Shown: one piece after another, positions 46,776 through 55,417 of the stretch
How positions within the stretch are numbered: the stretch's first letter is position 1
Layout of the letters: each line of letters starts with the position of its first letter
Source: Acinetobacter genomosp. 15BJ
GTDB taxonomy: Bacteria > Pseudomonadota > Gammaproteobacteria > Pseudomonadales > Moraxellaceae
Length of the DNA: 64,000 nucleotides
Assembly (NCBI RefSeq): GCF_000400715.1
Contig: NZ_KE007347.1
Span: 124,001 to 188,000 of the forward strand
Direction of reading: 5' to 3'
Made by a program: the position numbers and the translations under genes
Notes under the pieces: model-generated
Database searches by the model: none
What the model saw: the letters and a program-made list of their open reading frames with translations, nothing else
Told to the model about the DNA's origin: nothing

Positions 46776-48898
46776 TTACTACAAAAATAAACTATCAGCC
46801 TTGGTTACAAGCCATACTGACCATTGCAAAGCATTATCGAATTGAACCTTCTGAGGAACGGATTCGCTTACAGCTTGACTGGAATCAAAACCAGAATCTA
46901 GATGAAGTTTTAGTGTTAATCAGCAGACAGGTTGGATTAAACCTTAGAAGAGTTGCCTTTAGTGACGACGTGATTAACCCATGGCGTTTACCTGTACTGG
47001 TGGAATTAGCCGACGGGCAGGTTGGTGTTATTGATAAGGCAGATGGCTCTGGTCATGTGAGTGTTCAACTCAGTGGCGATCAGGGTTTATCCCAAAAATT
47101 TGCCGTTGGTGCATTGAAGCATATTATTAAAAATGTATATGTGCTTCGTCCTGAACAGTCAGTACCTGATGCGCGTATTGATGAATATATCAAACCATAC
47201 GAGGCAAGCTGGTTTTGGTCAATTGTATTGCAAGACTGGAAACGCTATATCGATATCATGTTGGCTTCAATGATTGCCAATATTTTGGCCTTGGCCACGA
47301 TTATTTTTTCAATGCAAGTTTATGACCGAGTTGTTCCATCACAGTCGATTCCAACACTTTGGGTACTTGCGAGTGGTGTACTGATTGCTGCGATTTTTGA
47401 GTTTGTATTAAGACTTTCACGGGTTTATATCTCAGATATTATTGGTAAACGGGCAGATTTACGTATTTCTGATCGCGTATTTGGTCATGCAATTCGGATT
47501 AAGAATAGTGAGCGCTCTAAGTCAACGGGAACCTTTATTTCTCAGATCCGTGAGTTAGAAGGTGTTCGAGATCTAGTGACATCAACGACCATGGGGGCCA
47601 TTGCCGATTTACCCTTTTTCTTTTTGTTCCTGATTATCTTCGCAATCATTGGTGGTAACTTATTTTGGGTGATGTTATTGGTCGTACCTTTAATGATCTT
47701 GCCTGCGATTTTGGCACAAAATAAATTGGCACAGCTTGCACAAGAAGGGATGCGTGAATCTTCGATTCGAAATGCAATTTTAGTAGAAGCTGTACAAGGC
47801 ATTGAAGATATTAAATTATTACGCGCGGAGTCTCGCTTCCAAAACCAGTGGAACCATATGAATGAAGTGTCTGCTGATATCAGTATGCAGCAACGTAAGA
47901 TTGTGGGGGTACTGACTGCGTGGACGCAAAAGATTCAGGGGTTAACTTATGCGGCTGTGATTCTAGTGGGTTGTTTTGCAGTCATGAAAGGCGATATGAC
48001 CACAGGTGCATTGGTGGCTTGTTCGATTTTATCTTCGCGTATGTTGGCACCAATTTCACAAATCACGGGTATTTTAGGTCGTTTGCAGCAGGCAAAAGTG
48101 GCGAAGAAAAGCTTAGATGAGTTAATGCAGAAACCTGTAGATCAACCAGATCAAGCGCATTTGGTACATAAAGAAGTGCTGCACGGCGATTATGAGTTGA
48201 AAAAAGTGGTGTTTCAATATACTGAGGATGACCCACGCCCAAGTTTGGTCATTCCACAACTTAAAATTCGTGCAGGTGAGCGTATTGCGATCTTAGGGCG
48301 CAATGGTGCAGGTAAATCGACCTTATTACAGATTTTATCTGCGATGCAGTTCCCTAATTCTGGCTCAGTGTATTTGGATGATCTGGATATTAGTTTGATT
48401 GATCCTGCTGATGTGCGTCGTGATATGGGCTTACTTAATCAGAATGCTCATTTATTTTATGGCACCATCCGTGAAAACTTAACCCTTGGCGCACCTTTAG
48501 CGCGCGATGAGGATATATTAAAGGTACTAAAAGTGACTGGCGCACTGAGTTTTGTGCATGAAAAGAAAGAAGGTCTAGATCATTTGGTATTAGAAGGTGG
48601 TGTTGGTTTTTCTGGGGGGCAAAGACAAGCTTTATTGCTAGCACGCTTACTAATTCGTCAGCCAAATATCCTACTGCTCGATGAACCCACGGCTGCAATT
48701 GATGATGTAGCTGAAAAACAATTAATTGATCACTTAAAGAGCTGGCTCGGTTATCGGACTTTAGTTGTTGCAACGCATCGACGTGCTGTTTTGGAATTGG
48801 TTGACCGAATTATTGTCATGAATGAAGGCAAGATTGTCATGGATGGACCTGTAGATCAAGTTTTACAACAATCAACGATAAAACAAAAAATAGTTTAA
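46772..48898 (+). CDS. type I secretion ABC transporter (LapB/HlyB-like)
   Basis: A 708-residue permease-ATPase. Residues 1-130 form a C39-peptidase-like domain with no catalytic Cys-His pair that I can find, as in LapB and HlyB, where it only binds substrate. Membrane segments follow (MLASMIANILALATIIFSM, SIPTLWVLASGVLIAAIF, LPFFFLFLIIFAIIGGN), then an ATPase with Walker A GRNGAGKSTLLQ, signature FSGGQRQALLLARLL and Walker B NILLLDEPTAAID. In related bacteria such systems export large RTX/Bap-type adhesins; no adhesin gene is in the window. Confidence 0.93.
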   Translation: MITTKINYQPWLQAILTIAKHYRIEPSEERIRLQLDWNQNQNLDEVLVLISRQVGLNLRRVAFSDDVINPWRLPVLVELADGQVGVIDKADGSGHVSVQLSGDQGLSQKFAVGALKHIIKNVYVLRPEQSVPDARIDEYIKPYEASWFWSIVLQDWKRYIDIMLASMIANILALATIIFSMQVYDRVVPSQSIPTLWVLASGVLIAAIFEFVLRLSRVYISDIIGKRADLRISDRVFGHAIRIKNSERSKSTGTFISQIRELEGVRDLVTSTTMGAIADLPFFFLFLIIFAIIGGNLFWVMLLVVPLMILPAILAQNKLAQLAQEGMRESSIRNAILVEAVQGIEDIKLLRAESRFQNQWNHMNEVSADISMQQRKIVGVLTAWTQKIQGLTYAAVILVGCFAVMKGDMTTGALVACSILSSRMLAPISQITGILGRLQQAKVAKKSLDELMQKPVDQPDQAHLVHKEVLHGDYELKKVVFQYTEDDPRPSLVIPQLKIRAGERIAILGRNGAGKSTLLQILSAMQFPNSGSVYLDDLDISLIDPADVRRDMGLLNQNAHLFYGTIRENLTLGAPLARDEDILKVLKVTGALSFVHEKKEGLDHLVLEGGVGFSGGQRQALLLARLLIRQPNILLLDEPTAAIDDVAEKQLIDHLKSWLGYRTLVVATHRRAVLELVDRIIVMNEGKIVMDGPVDQVLQQSTIKQKIV

Positions 48899-48915
48899 TA
48901 CTTTGAGGAAATTTT

Positions 48916-50106
48916 ATGAGTGAACAACAACAGAACAGCAGTCGTCCCATGAACGTAACCTATAATGAACCAAAGTTACCTCGTTCGACGCTTGTTGTTT
49001 GGATGATTGGGATTGGTTTACTTTCACTCTTAATCTGGGCATGGTTATTTAATTTAGAAGAAGTTTCAACGGGCACAGGGAAAGTGATTCCCTCTTCAAA
49101 AGAGCAAATTATTCAATCGCTTGAAGGGGGAATTCTCACCAAACTGGATGTCAATGAAGGGGATGTGGTTGAAAAAGGGCAAATCCTTGCTCAACTTGAT
49201 CCAACACGATTTGCTTCTAATGTCGGGGAATCAAAGTCTTTACTCATTTCTGCACAGGCAACAGCAGCACGTTTACGTGCTGAGGTAACAGGTTCGCCAT
49301 TAAGTTTTCCTGAAGATGTGCAAAAGAGCCCTAAACTTGTGCAAGAAGAAACGGCGCTGTATTTGTCACGTCGTGCCAATCTAGAGCAGTCAATTGAAGG
49401 CTATGAGCAAGCCGCGAAACTGGTACGACAAGAATTGGCGATGACCGAACCCTTAGTTGCGAAAGGTGCAGCCAGTGAAGTTGAGGTATTGCGTTTAAAG
49501 CGTGAAGCCAATGATCTAAACAATAAAATCAACGACACGCGCAACCAGTACTATGTCAAAGCACGAGAAGAATTATCTAAGGCAAATACCGATATTCAAA
49601 CTCAGCAGCAAATTGTAAATGGTCGAAATGACAGTTTAGAACGTGCGGTGTTTAAAGCACCTGTACGGGGCGTTGTGAAAGAAATTGATGTTACGACTTT
49701 GGGTGGTGTGATTCCTCAAAATGGTAAGTTGATGACCATTGTTCCTTTAGAAGATAAGTTGTTGATCGAGGCACGTATTTCACCACGAGACATTGCTTTT
49801 ATTCGTCCTGGTCAGGAAGCTTTGGTTAAAATTACGGCTTATGATTATTCAATCTATGGAGGTTTGGATGGTAAAGTGACTGTGATTTCACCAGATACCA
49901 TTCGAGATGAGGTCAAGCAAGATCAGTTCTACTATCGTGTTTATATCCGTACGGATTCAGACCGTCTATATAACAAGGCGGGTAAGGCATTTAGTATTAC
50001 ACCAGGGATGGTAGCGACAGTGGATATTCGCACTGGGCAGAAAACCATTATGGATTACTTGTTGAAACCGTTTAATAAAGCCAAAGAAGCACTACGCGAA
50101 CGTTAA
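48916..50106 (+). CDS. HlyD-family type I secretion adaptor (LapC-like)
   Basis: A 396-residue periplasmic adaptor joining the ABC transporter to the outer-membrane channel: one N-terminal helix (LVVWMIGIGLLSLLIWAWLF), a split lipoyl domain (IIQSLEGGILTKLDVNEGDVV and RAVFKAPVRGVVKEIDVTT), a coiled-coil hairpin between them (residues about 110-225) and a C-terminal HlyD segment (GMVATVDIRTGQKTIMDYLL). Start follows GAGGA. Last gene of the operon. Confidence 0.94.
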   Translation: MSEQQQNSSRPMNVTYNEPKLPRSTLVVWMIGIGLLSLLIWAWLFNLEEVSTGTGKVIPSSKEQIIQSLEGGILTKLDVNEGDVVEKGQILAQLDPTRFASNVGESKSLLISAQATAARLRAEVTGSPLSFPEDVQKSPKLVQEETALYLSRRANLEQSIEGYEQAAKLVRQELAMTEPLVAKGAASEVEVLRLKREANDLNNKINDTRNQYYVKAREELSKANTDIQTQQQIVNGRNDSLERAVFKAPVRGVVKEIDVTTLGGVIPQNGKLMTIVPLEDKLLIEARISPRDIAFIRPGQEALVKITAYDYSIYGGLDGKVTVISPDTIRDEVKQDQFYYRVYIRTDSDRLYNKAGKAFSITPGMVATVDIRTGQKTIMDYLLKPFNKAKEALRER

Positions 50107-50116
50107 TTTATGATGA

Positions 50117-50147
50117 TAAAAAACCTCGCTTGATGCGAGGTTTTTTA
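50117..50147 (+). terminator. terminator of the type I secretion operon
   Basis: Stem AAAAACCTCGC / GCGAGGTTTTT, loop TTGAT. Confidence 0.92.
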
Positions 50148-50197
50148 TTTAGGTGCTAAAAAGCTATAATCTCGTTTTAAATTTGTATTTATGTTTT

Positions 50198-50800
50198 ATG
50201 TCATTCACTCTTGCCAATATGGTCACTTTTGAAGAAGAAATCAAAAAAAGTCGTTTCCAAGCGATTGCTGCTGCTGTTGAAAATGAGCAGCAGGTTAAGA
50301 ACTTTTTAGAAGAGCATAAAGATCTGTCGACAACGCATCAATGTTGGGCATGGAAAATTGGGCATCAAGTTCGATTTAATGATGATGGTGAGCCTTCAGG
50401 AACCGCAGGCCGTCCAATTCTTGCAACGATTGAAGGTAATGAGTTGACCAATGTGATTGTATTGGTGAATCGTTGGTATGGTGGGATTAAGCTGGGGACA
50501 GGTGGGTTGGTTCGTGCATATGGTGGCTGTGCAGGGCAATGTTTGGTCTTGGCTGAAAAAATAGAGCTGATTGAAAAGAAAGAAGTTCAATTTTCCTGTC
50601 TATTTAATGAATGGGCAATTATTCAGTATGAGTTGGTGCAACAACAGATTGAGTATCAGGAAAGCTATATCGATACTGGCGTTGTGATTCAGGCGCGATT
50701 ACAAGTTCATCAAATTGAACCTTTGCGGCTGAAACTGCAAGATGTGAGTAGAGGACGTGAACTGCTTAAAGTAATAGAGACACAAGAAAATGACACATGA
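50198..50800 (+). CDS. yigZ: YigZ/IMPACT-family protein
   Basis: A 201-residue protein with the IMPACT N-terminal domain (FNDDGEPSGTAGRPIL and RWYGGIKLGTGGLVRAY) and a YigZ-type C-terminal domain. The eukaryotic relative controls the kinase GCN2 through GCN1; the bacterial role is not settled. Start chosen at 50198 (MSFTLANMVTFEEEIKKSRF). A TATAAT at 50165-50170 is a likely -10 box. It overlaps the next gene by 11 bases. Confidence 0.88.
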   Translation: MSFTLANMVTFEEEIKKSRFQAIAAAVENEQQVKNFLEEHKDLSTTHQCWAWKIGHQVRFNDDGEPSGTAGRPILATIEGNELTNVIVLVNRWYGGIKLGTGGLVRAYGGCAGQCLVLAEKIELIEKKEVQFSCLFNEWAIIQYELVQQQIEYQESYIDTGVVIQARLQVHQIEPLRLKLQDVSRGRELLKVIETQENDT

Positions 50801-51407
50801 TCCTTTATTAAAATACCGAGAGCAACATAAACAGCGTCTGAACTATATGCCGTGGTTATATTGGACTTTAAAACCCAAACATCGCGAATGGGCTGAAGCA
50901 TGGCAAGCCGAGTACCAATCCTATTTGATGGATATGGAAACAGTTGAAATCGGTCAGAACTGTTTTATATCACCCTTAGCTCATATCTTTGCTGAACGTG
51001 GTCGCAAGATCAGTATCGGAGATAATACTTTTATTGCTGCGGATTGCACTTTGCATGGCCCCTTAGAAATTGGTAATGAAGTGGCAATTAACCATCATTG
51101 TATTTTAGATGGCGGTCGTACAGGGATTAAGTTGCATGATCAAGTTCGAATTGCTGCTTATAGCCATCTATATGCATTTGATCATGGCATGGAAATGGAT
51201 CGTCCGATCTATCAACAACCCGTTACATCTAAAGGCATTGAGATTGGTCGGGATGTCTGGCTAGGAGCGCATGTCGGGATTAAAGATGGAATTAAAATTG
51301 GCGATCATGCTGTGGTAGGTATGAACAGTATGGTGACCAAAAATGTTGAGGATTATGCAGTGGTTGCAGGGAACCCCGCAAAATTAATTCGTTACCGAAG
51401 CGAATAA
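50790..51407 (+). CDS. hexapeptide-repeat acyltransferase
   Basis: A 205-residue left-handed beta-helix acyltransferase. Repeats run from about residue 52 (VEIGQNCFISPLAHIF, ISIGDNTFIAADCTLHG, LEIGNEVAINHHCIL) and end with IEIGRDVWLGAHVGIKDGI, VVGMNSMVTKNV and the NPAKLIR signature of the maltose/xenobiotic acetyltransferase group. Catalytic His is probably in AYSHLYAFDHG. Acceptor unknown. It overlaps yigZ by 11 bases, so the two are co-transcribed. Confidence 0.88.
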   Translation: MTHDPLLKYREQHKQRLNYMPWLYWTLKPKHREWAEAWQAEYQSYLMDMETVEIGQNCFISPLAHIFAERGRKISIGDNTFIAADCTLHGPLEIGNEVAINHHCILDGGRTGIKLHDQVRIAAYSHLYAFDHGMEMDRPIYQQPVTSKGIEIGRDVWLGAHVGIKDGIKIGDHAVVGMNSMVTKNVEDYAVVAGNPAKLIRYRSE

Positions 51408-51513
51408 AAAAGTGTATGAGATTCGATACATAAATTTAACCCACCATGCTTTTATCTATGTTAAGTTAAAAATAAGTAGAAGACCTAAGGTATATACCTA
51501 GAGAGAGGCGAAA

Positions 51514-52356
51514 ATGAACCGTGTAATTGCATGTATTGATTCTTCACCCTGCATTGACGCTGTTGCTGAGGCGGCAGTATGGGTTGCGAAACAAACGCAA
51601 AGAGAGTTGGTATTGTTGCAAATCTTGGACTATTACCCAGCTAGCTACCATTTAGGTGAAATCAGTGGCGTGATTGGCTTTGAAAGTAATGCCATGCTAC
51701 TTAAAGAACTCGCAGAGTTGGAACAAAAACAGAGTGAGTTAGCGCTCGATTATAGTAACAATTTGCTGAATCACATTTCTGAGTTGATCGAAAAACAATA
51801 CGGTCTAAGCAGCACCAAAATTCAGGAAAAAGGCGATTTTCTTGAGCAAAGCTTTAATATTCTGAATGAAAATGATGTGGTCATTATTGGACGAGTTGGT
51901 GAGCGCGCTGCTGAGAAGAACAAGCCGATTGGAAGTAATGTTGAAAACTTTATTCGTGGTGCAAATTGTACGGTTATTACCGTTGGGGAACATTTTCAGC
52001 CACCCAAACGCTTTATCTTTGCTTATGAATATTCACCGACCTGCCAAAAGATGTTGCAACGCATTGCACAAAGTGACTTGTTGAAAACATTACAATGTCA
52101 TTTGCTCTATGTGGGGGATCATCCAGAAATGTTGACTGAACCTGAAAAGTATCTAACAGATGCTGGTTTGGAAGTGGTCTCAGTATATCGTTATGGTGAT
52201 GTAGCCCAAAATATTCTGGAATATCAAAGAGAACACGATATTCAATTGATTGTATTGGGTGCATTTAGCCACAGTAAAATTCATCAATTTTTCTTGGGTA
52301 GTATCACGACGACGATTTTCCGTAATGCCAATGTTCCACTATTAGTTGCTAAGTGA
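51514..52356 (+). CDS. universal stress protein, two Usp domains
   Basis: A 280-residue protein with two Usp domains in tandem (residues 1-155 and 160-280). The first begins MNRVIACIDSSPCIDAVAEA and ends with a nucleotide-loop-like GRVGERAAEKNKPIGSN; the second has GAFSHSKIHQ and GSITTTIF, close to the G-2x-G-9x-G-S/T ATP-binding pattern. AGAGAGG precedes the ATG. Single gene; exact function unknown. Confidence 0.92.
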   Translation: MNRVIACIDSSPCIDAVAEAAVWVAKQTQRELVLLQILDYYPASYHLGEISGVIGFESNAMLLKELAELEQKQSELALDYSNNLLNHISELIEKQYGLSSTKIQEKGDFLEQSFNILNENDVVIIGRVGERAAEKNKPIGSNVENFIRGANCTVITVGEHFQPPKRFIFAYEYSPTCQKMLQRIAQSDLLKTLQCHLLYVGDHPEMLTEPEKYLTDAGLEVVSVYRYGDVAQNILEYQREHDIQLIVLGAFSHSKIHQFFLGSITTTIFRNANVPLLVAK

Positions 52357-52373
52357 TTCATTTTATTCCATAT

Positions 52374-52400
52374 AGTTATCCGCAATTCCTGTGGATAACT
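52374..52400. repeat. inverted DnaA-box pair in a convergent gap
   Basis: TTATCCGCA (52376-52384, one base from the DnaA box) and TGTGGATAA (52391-52399, a perfect DnaA box TTATCCACA on the other strand) face each other across 6 bases; the wider arms AGTTATCC and GGATAACT also form a hairpin. It has no T run on either side, so a terminator is not obvious. Confidence 0.5.
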
Positions 52401-52475
52401 GTATGGAAAAGCACTGGAGATAAATATAATTTGTTGATATTGCACAACTAAATTAAATAGGTTGTTTTTTAATCT

Positions 52476-53144
52476 CTATTTTACGATCGCAATGGCAAAA
52501 CCATCATGACCTTTTGAACCAACCGTTTGCAAAGCCGTGCAAGAAAGCAGCTGAGGATGATCTTTCAAAGCGGTGAATGCTTCACGGATCCCTTCAATAC
52601 TTGGTTTCTTGTTATTTTCATCGATGATCGCACCTGCACGAATCACATTGTCTAATACAATGATTGTGCCTGAATGAGACAGTTTGAGGCTGAGTTCAAA
52701 ATATTCTCGGTAGCTTTGCTTATCGGCATCAATAAATATCAAATCAAATGCTTCGCTGCCTTCAGCAATCAGTTGATTCATAATATCGGCACCACGTCCT
52801 TTTTTGAGTTCAATATTCGTTGGCATATTGGCATAATCAATATTTTCTTGAGCGATAACCACGTGAGTATCGCGCCCCTCAACGGTCAGTAGATAACCAT
52901 CTTCAGGAAGGGCCTTGGCAAGCCAAATGGTACTATATGCACCGAATGTACCGAGTTCTAATACGCGTTTGCATTGATTCATCTGAATCAACATTTGCAA
53001 AAACATGCCTTGATTAGGTGCAACAGCCAAATGATTAGAAAAACCCTGAGTATCAGTATTGTCTAACGCATGTTGAAGTCTTGGATCTGTGGGAATTAAA
53101 TGTGAATTGATATAGTCATCAATCTCGGTCCACATCTGTTGCAT
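52476..53144 (-). CDS. SAM-dependent O-methyltransferase (class I, metal-dependent type)
   Basis: A 222-residue methyltransferase of the catechol/caffeoyl-CoA O-methyltransferase family: SAM motif VLELGTFGAYSTIWLAKAL, then FDLIFIDADKQSYREYFE with the metal-binding Asp, and IIVLDNVIRAGAI. The ATG at 53144 is used, with AGGTAA upstream. Substrate unknown. Confidence 0.9.
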   Translation of the reverse strand: MQQMWTEIDDYINSHLIPTDPRLQHALDNTDTQGFSNHLAVAPNQGMFLQMLIQMNQCKRVLELGTFGAYSTIWLAKALPEDGYLLTVEGRDTHVVIAQENIDYANMPTNIELKKGRGADIMNQLIAEGSEAFDLIFIDADKQSYREYFELSLKLSHSGTIIVLDNVIRAGAIIDENNKKPSIEGIREAFTALKDHPQLLSCTALQTVGSKGHDGFAIAIVK

Positions 53145-53234
53145 AATCAAGTTTACCTATGAATCTGTTAGCTGCATTTTAAACATTTATGCTCAGAGTG
53201 CAATTTGATTGCTGTATGAATCATCATCATGAAA

Positions 53235-53264
53235 CAAAAAAGAGATCATTTTGATCTCTTTTTA
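53235..53264. terminator. terminator between the methyltransferase promoter and the M15 gene
   Basis: Stem AAAAAGAGATCA / TGATCTCTTTTT; ends the minus-strand lipoprotein gene at 53279. Confidence 0.9.
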
Positions 53265-53278
53265 TTGCGATATCTGTT

Positions 53279-53992
53279 TTAGAAATTACACATTGAACTA
53301 TTGCGGGTAAGATCAGGTCCCCATGTACGATAGCCTTGGGTATCGATATGGATTTGACCAGAACTATATAAACCAATGCCTAAATCTAAGCTTTGACCAT
53401 GCTGCGCCCAGAACTGACATAGCTTAAACTTGGTTTGTTCAATATAGGCATAGTCTTGCGGTTGAGGATATTCAGGTCCAATACGGAAATCGATGGCTGA
53501 ATTGAATAAATGTTTCGACGAGCCAGCACCACCTGCACATTGATTGAGTGGTAAGTCTCGATAGACAGAAGTCACCTCAAAATCGGTCAAGATTTTGGCA
53601 GCAATTAAATATTTAAAGACCCGTAAGGTCGAAAGGGAATTACCCCACAATTCACGGTTAGGCACCATATATTCAGTACGGCCGCATTTTTGCCAGTCAC
53701 GAGCGGTGCGTAATAATTCAAAACTTGGAATAATATGTGCCACATTATTGCGCGTTAAAAATTGTTCATATTCTCGAACGCGTGCATAGTTTTCACCTTG
53801 ATTCAGCCATTGGCGATAAGAGGCAGGCTCAACTTTGTTTGGGATGGGACGGGTAAAAGTGACTTGTTCTTGGGGAATGTAAATTCTTTTACCTTGGTTC
53901 TGATTTACTTTTGTGGTTGAGCTGGTACAGCCCGCCATCATCACAGGGATGATAAATAATGATAATAGACCCTGTAATTTATTTCGCATCAT
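53279..53992 (-). CDS. M15-family peptidase-like lipoprotein
   Basis: A 237-residue lipoprotein: signal peptide with lipobox MAGC, then a peptidase M15-like domain. The zinc motifs are SSKHLFNSAIDF (Ser-x-His-x6-Asp) and GQIHIDTQGYRTW (His-x-Asp), with SVYRDLPLNQCAGG before them. M15 enzymes cut D-Ala containing peptidoglycan bonds; the lipoprotein anchor would place it at a membrane facing the wall. Two neighbouring ATG codons (53992 and 53989) are possible starts; neither has a strong ribosome site. Confidence 0.82.
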   Translation of the reverse strand: MMRNKLQGLLSLFIIPVMMAGCTSSTTKVNQNQGKRIYIPQEQVTFTRPIPNKVEPASYRQWLNQGENYARVREYEQFLTRNNVAHIIPSFELLRTARDWQKCGRTEYMVPNRELWGNSLSTLRVFKYLIAAKILTDFEVTSVYRDLPLNQCAGGAGSSKHLFNSAIDFRIGPEYPQPQDYAYIEQTKFKLCQFWAQHGQSLDLGIGLYSSGQIHIDTQGYRTWGPDLTRNSSMCNF

Positions 53993-54085
53993 AAAAAGGC
54001 AGTTCAAAATCTGTAGGCGTACTATTTTAATGCAAAATAGCGCATGAATAATGATGTAATTGCAAAGAAATGTGTGGTTCAGGTA

Positions 54086-54115
54086 TAAAAAAGACCAGTA
54101 AAACTGGCCTTTTGA
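54086..54115 (-). terminator. terminator of fdxA
   Basis: Stem AAAAGACCAGT / ACTGGCCTTTT with an AAA loop, directly after the fdxA stop. Confidence 0.82.
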
Positions 54116-54116
54116 A

Positions 54117-54446
54117 TTATTTTTCTAAATATTGTAGCTTGTCTGGCTTACCATTCCATTCTTCACGGTCTGCAGGCTGTTCACCAATTTGTGTGATGTT
54201 GTTGCCCGCCCATTTTTCTGATAATTCAGCATTAAGTTCGATAAAGACTTCTTGACCTTCTGGTAATTCATCTTCAGAGAAAATTGCATTTGCTGGGCAT
54301 TCTGGTTCACAAAGCGCACAGTCGATACATTCATCTGGATTGATAACAAGGAAGTTAGGACCTTCGTAGAAACAGTCTACAGGGCAAACTTCAACACAAT
54401 CTTGATATTTACATTTAATACAATTTTCAGTGACAACAAAGGTCAT
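54117..54446 (-). CDS. fdxA: 7Fe ferredoxin
   Basis: A 109-residue ferredoxin of the Azotobacter FdxA type: cysteine clusters [16 protein letters not shown] and [13 protein letters not shown] would hold one 3Fe-4S and one 4Fe-4S centre, followed by the typical C-terminal extension ([18 protein letters not shown]). Electron partner unknown. It lies in the common fdxA-mutS neighbourhood. Confidence 0.95.
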   Translation of the reverse strand: MTFVVTENCIKCKYQDCVEVCPVDCFYEGPNFLVINPDECIDCALCEPECPANAIFSEDELPEGQEVFIELNAELSEKWAGNNITQIGEQPADREEWNGKPDKLQYLEK

Positions 54447-54711
54447 GGCGACAGCTACCTAAAAATACGGTTTTTTGTTTGGAATGAGGTATTGTAGGCA
54501 AAAAAGGGGTAAACAAACAATTGCTTTTATTGATATTGTTTATTTATACATATGAAAAATGAATTAATATATTGATAATAAAGAAAATATTATCAGTTGC
54601 TAAGATTTTTGACTAAAAAATAAAGTGGTGATCTGCTTAATTAGCCCATTCATTGCAACTGAATCTTATTTTTATTCTCAGTTAAAACAGCTAATTAACA
54701 AGGCTGAGTCA

Positions 54712-54762
54712 TCTACACGCTTTCATTTTTGCTTGGTGTTGTAAAAAGTTAAAGCGTGTAGA
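54712..54762. repeat. 12-base inverted repeat over the 3' end of the GNAT gene
   Basis: TCTACACGCTTT (54712-54723) and AAAGCGTGTAGA (54751-54762) are perfect complements with a 27-base loop; one arm is the last codons of the GNAT gene and its stop. There is no T tract after it. Between it and fdxA (54447-54711) I see no gene or clear site. Confidence 0.7.
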
Positions 54763-55285
54763 GCACGTGGATGTCTTCGGGTTCTCGTTCAAACAGCTGT
54801 TGATCAGGTTGTGCTAAAAGTTGAGCGCCTTGTTTAAGATAAAAGTCTACAGTGCGCTTACTTGGGGTAGCCGAAATATAGAGTTGTTTTGCATTGAGTT
54901 GCTTTGCAGATGCGATAGCAGCTTGCATCAACTGAGTACCGATACCTAAACCTTGGTGATTAGCATCTACATAAAAATATTGCAGTAACTTTGCTTCAGG
55001 ATAATCAGCAATGTGCTGATTGGAAACGACCTGTACAGCAATCAGCTGATGAGATTCGTCAAATCCACCTACGCATAAAGCCCCTTGTTGATGTAACTTT
55101 TTGAGCAAAGGAGGATCATTTTCCAAATGATAGGCATCCCAATTTTGCTCATCATAAAAACAATCAATGAGTTGCAAATCTAAACCCTGTTGGACATACA
55201 TTTGGCTGATCAGTTCACGCCGACTAATCTGTTGCCAGATTAGATCAATTTCTGAAAATTGTAAGGTTTTAAACTGAATATTAAT
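54749..55285 (-). CDS. GNAT-family N-acetyltransferase, probable AUU start
   Basis: Acetyl-CoA-dependent acetyltransferase. The core has YFYVDANHQGLGIGTQLMQAA (motif A, the Q-x-x-G-x-G/A loop) and VDFYLKQGAQ near the C-terminus. The first ATG in frame (55201) has no ribosome site and would remove the first strand and helix. The frame stays open upstream and encodes INIQFKTLQFSEIDLIWQQI, a plausible GNAT start; AAGGGA lies 7 bases before an ATT at 55285-55283. I therefore start at ATT, giving 178 residues. A lost ATG is the alternative. Acceptor unknown. Confidence 0.75.
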   Translation of the reverse strand: MNIQFKTLQFSEIDLIWQQISRRELISQMYVQQGLDLQLIDCFYDEQNWDAYHLENDPPLLKKLHQQGALCVGGFDESHQLIAVQVVSNQHIADYPEAKLLQYFYVDANHQGLGIGTQLMQAAIASAKQLNAKQLYISATPSKRTVDFYLKQGAQLLAQPDQQLFEREPEDIHVLYTL

Positions 55286-55417
55286 TGTGCTTTCCCTTAA
55301 GTTGGATACTGAACAAAAATCTATTTAGTCTTTTTAGGTTGAGTGATATCAGTCAAAAATAAACAGGAAATGGTTTTGGAACAAGCTGAAATGATCAACT
55401 TGTTCCAGAAAGTACAT

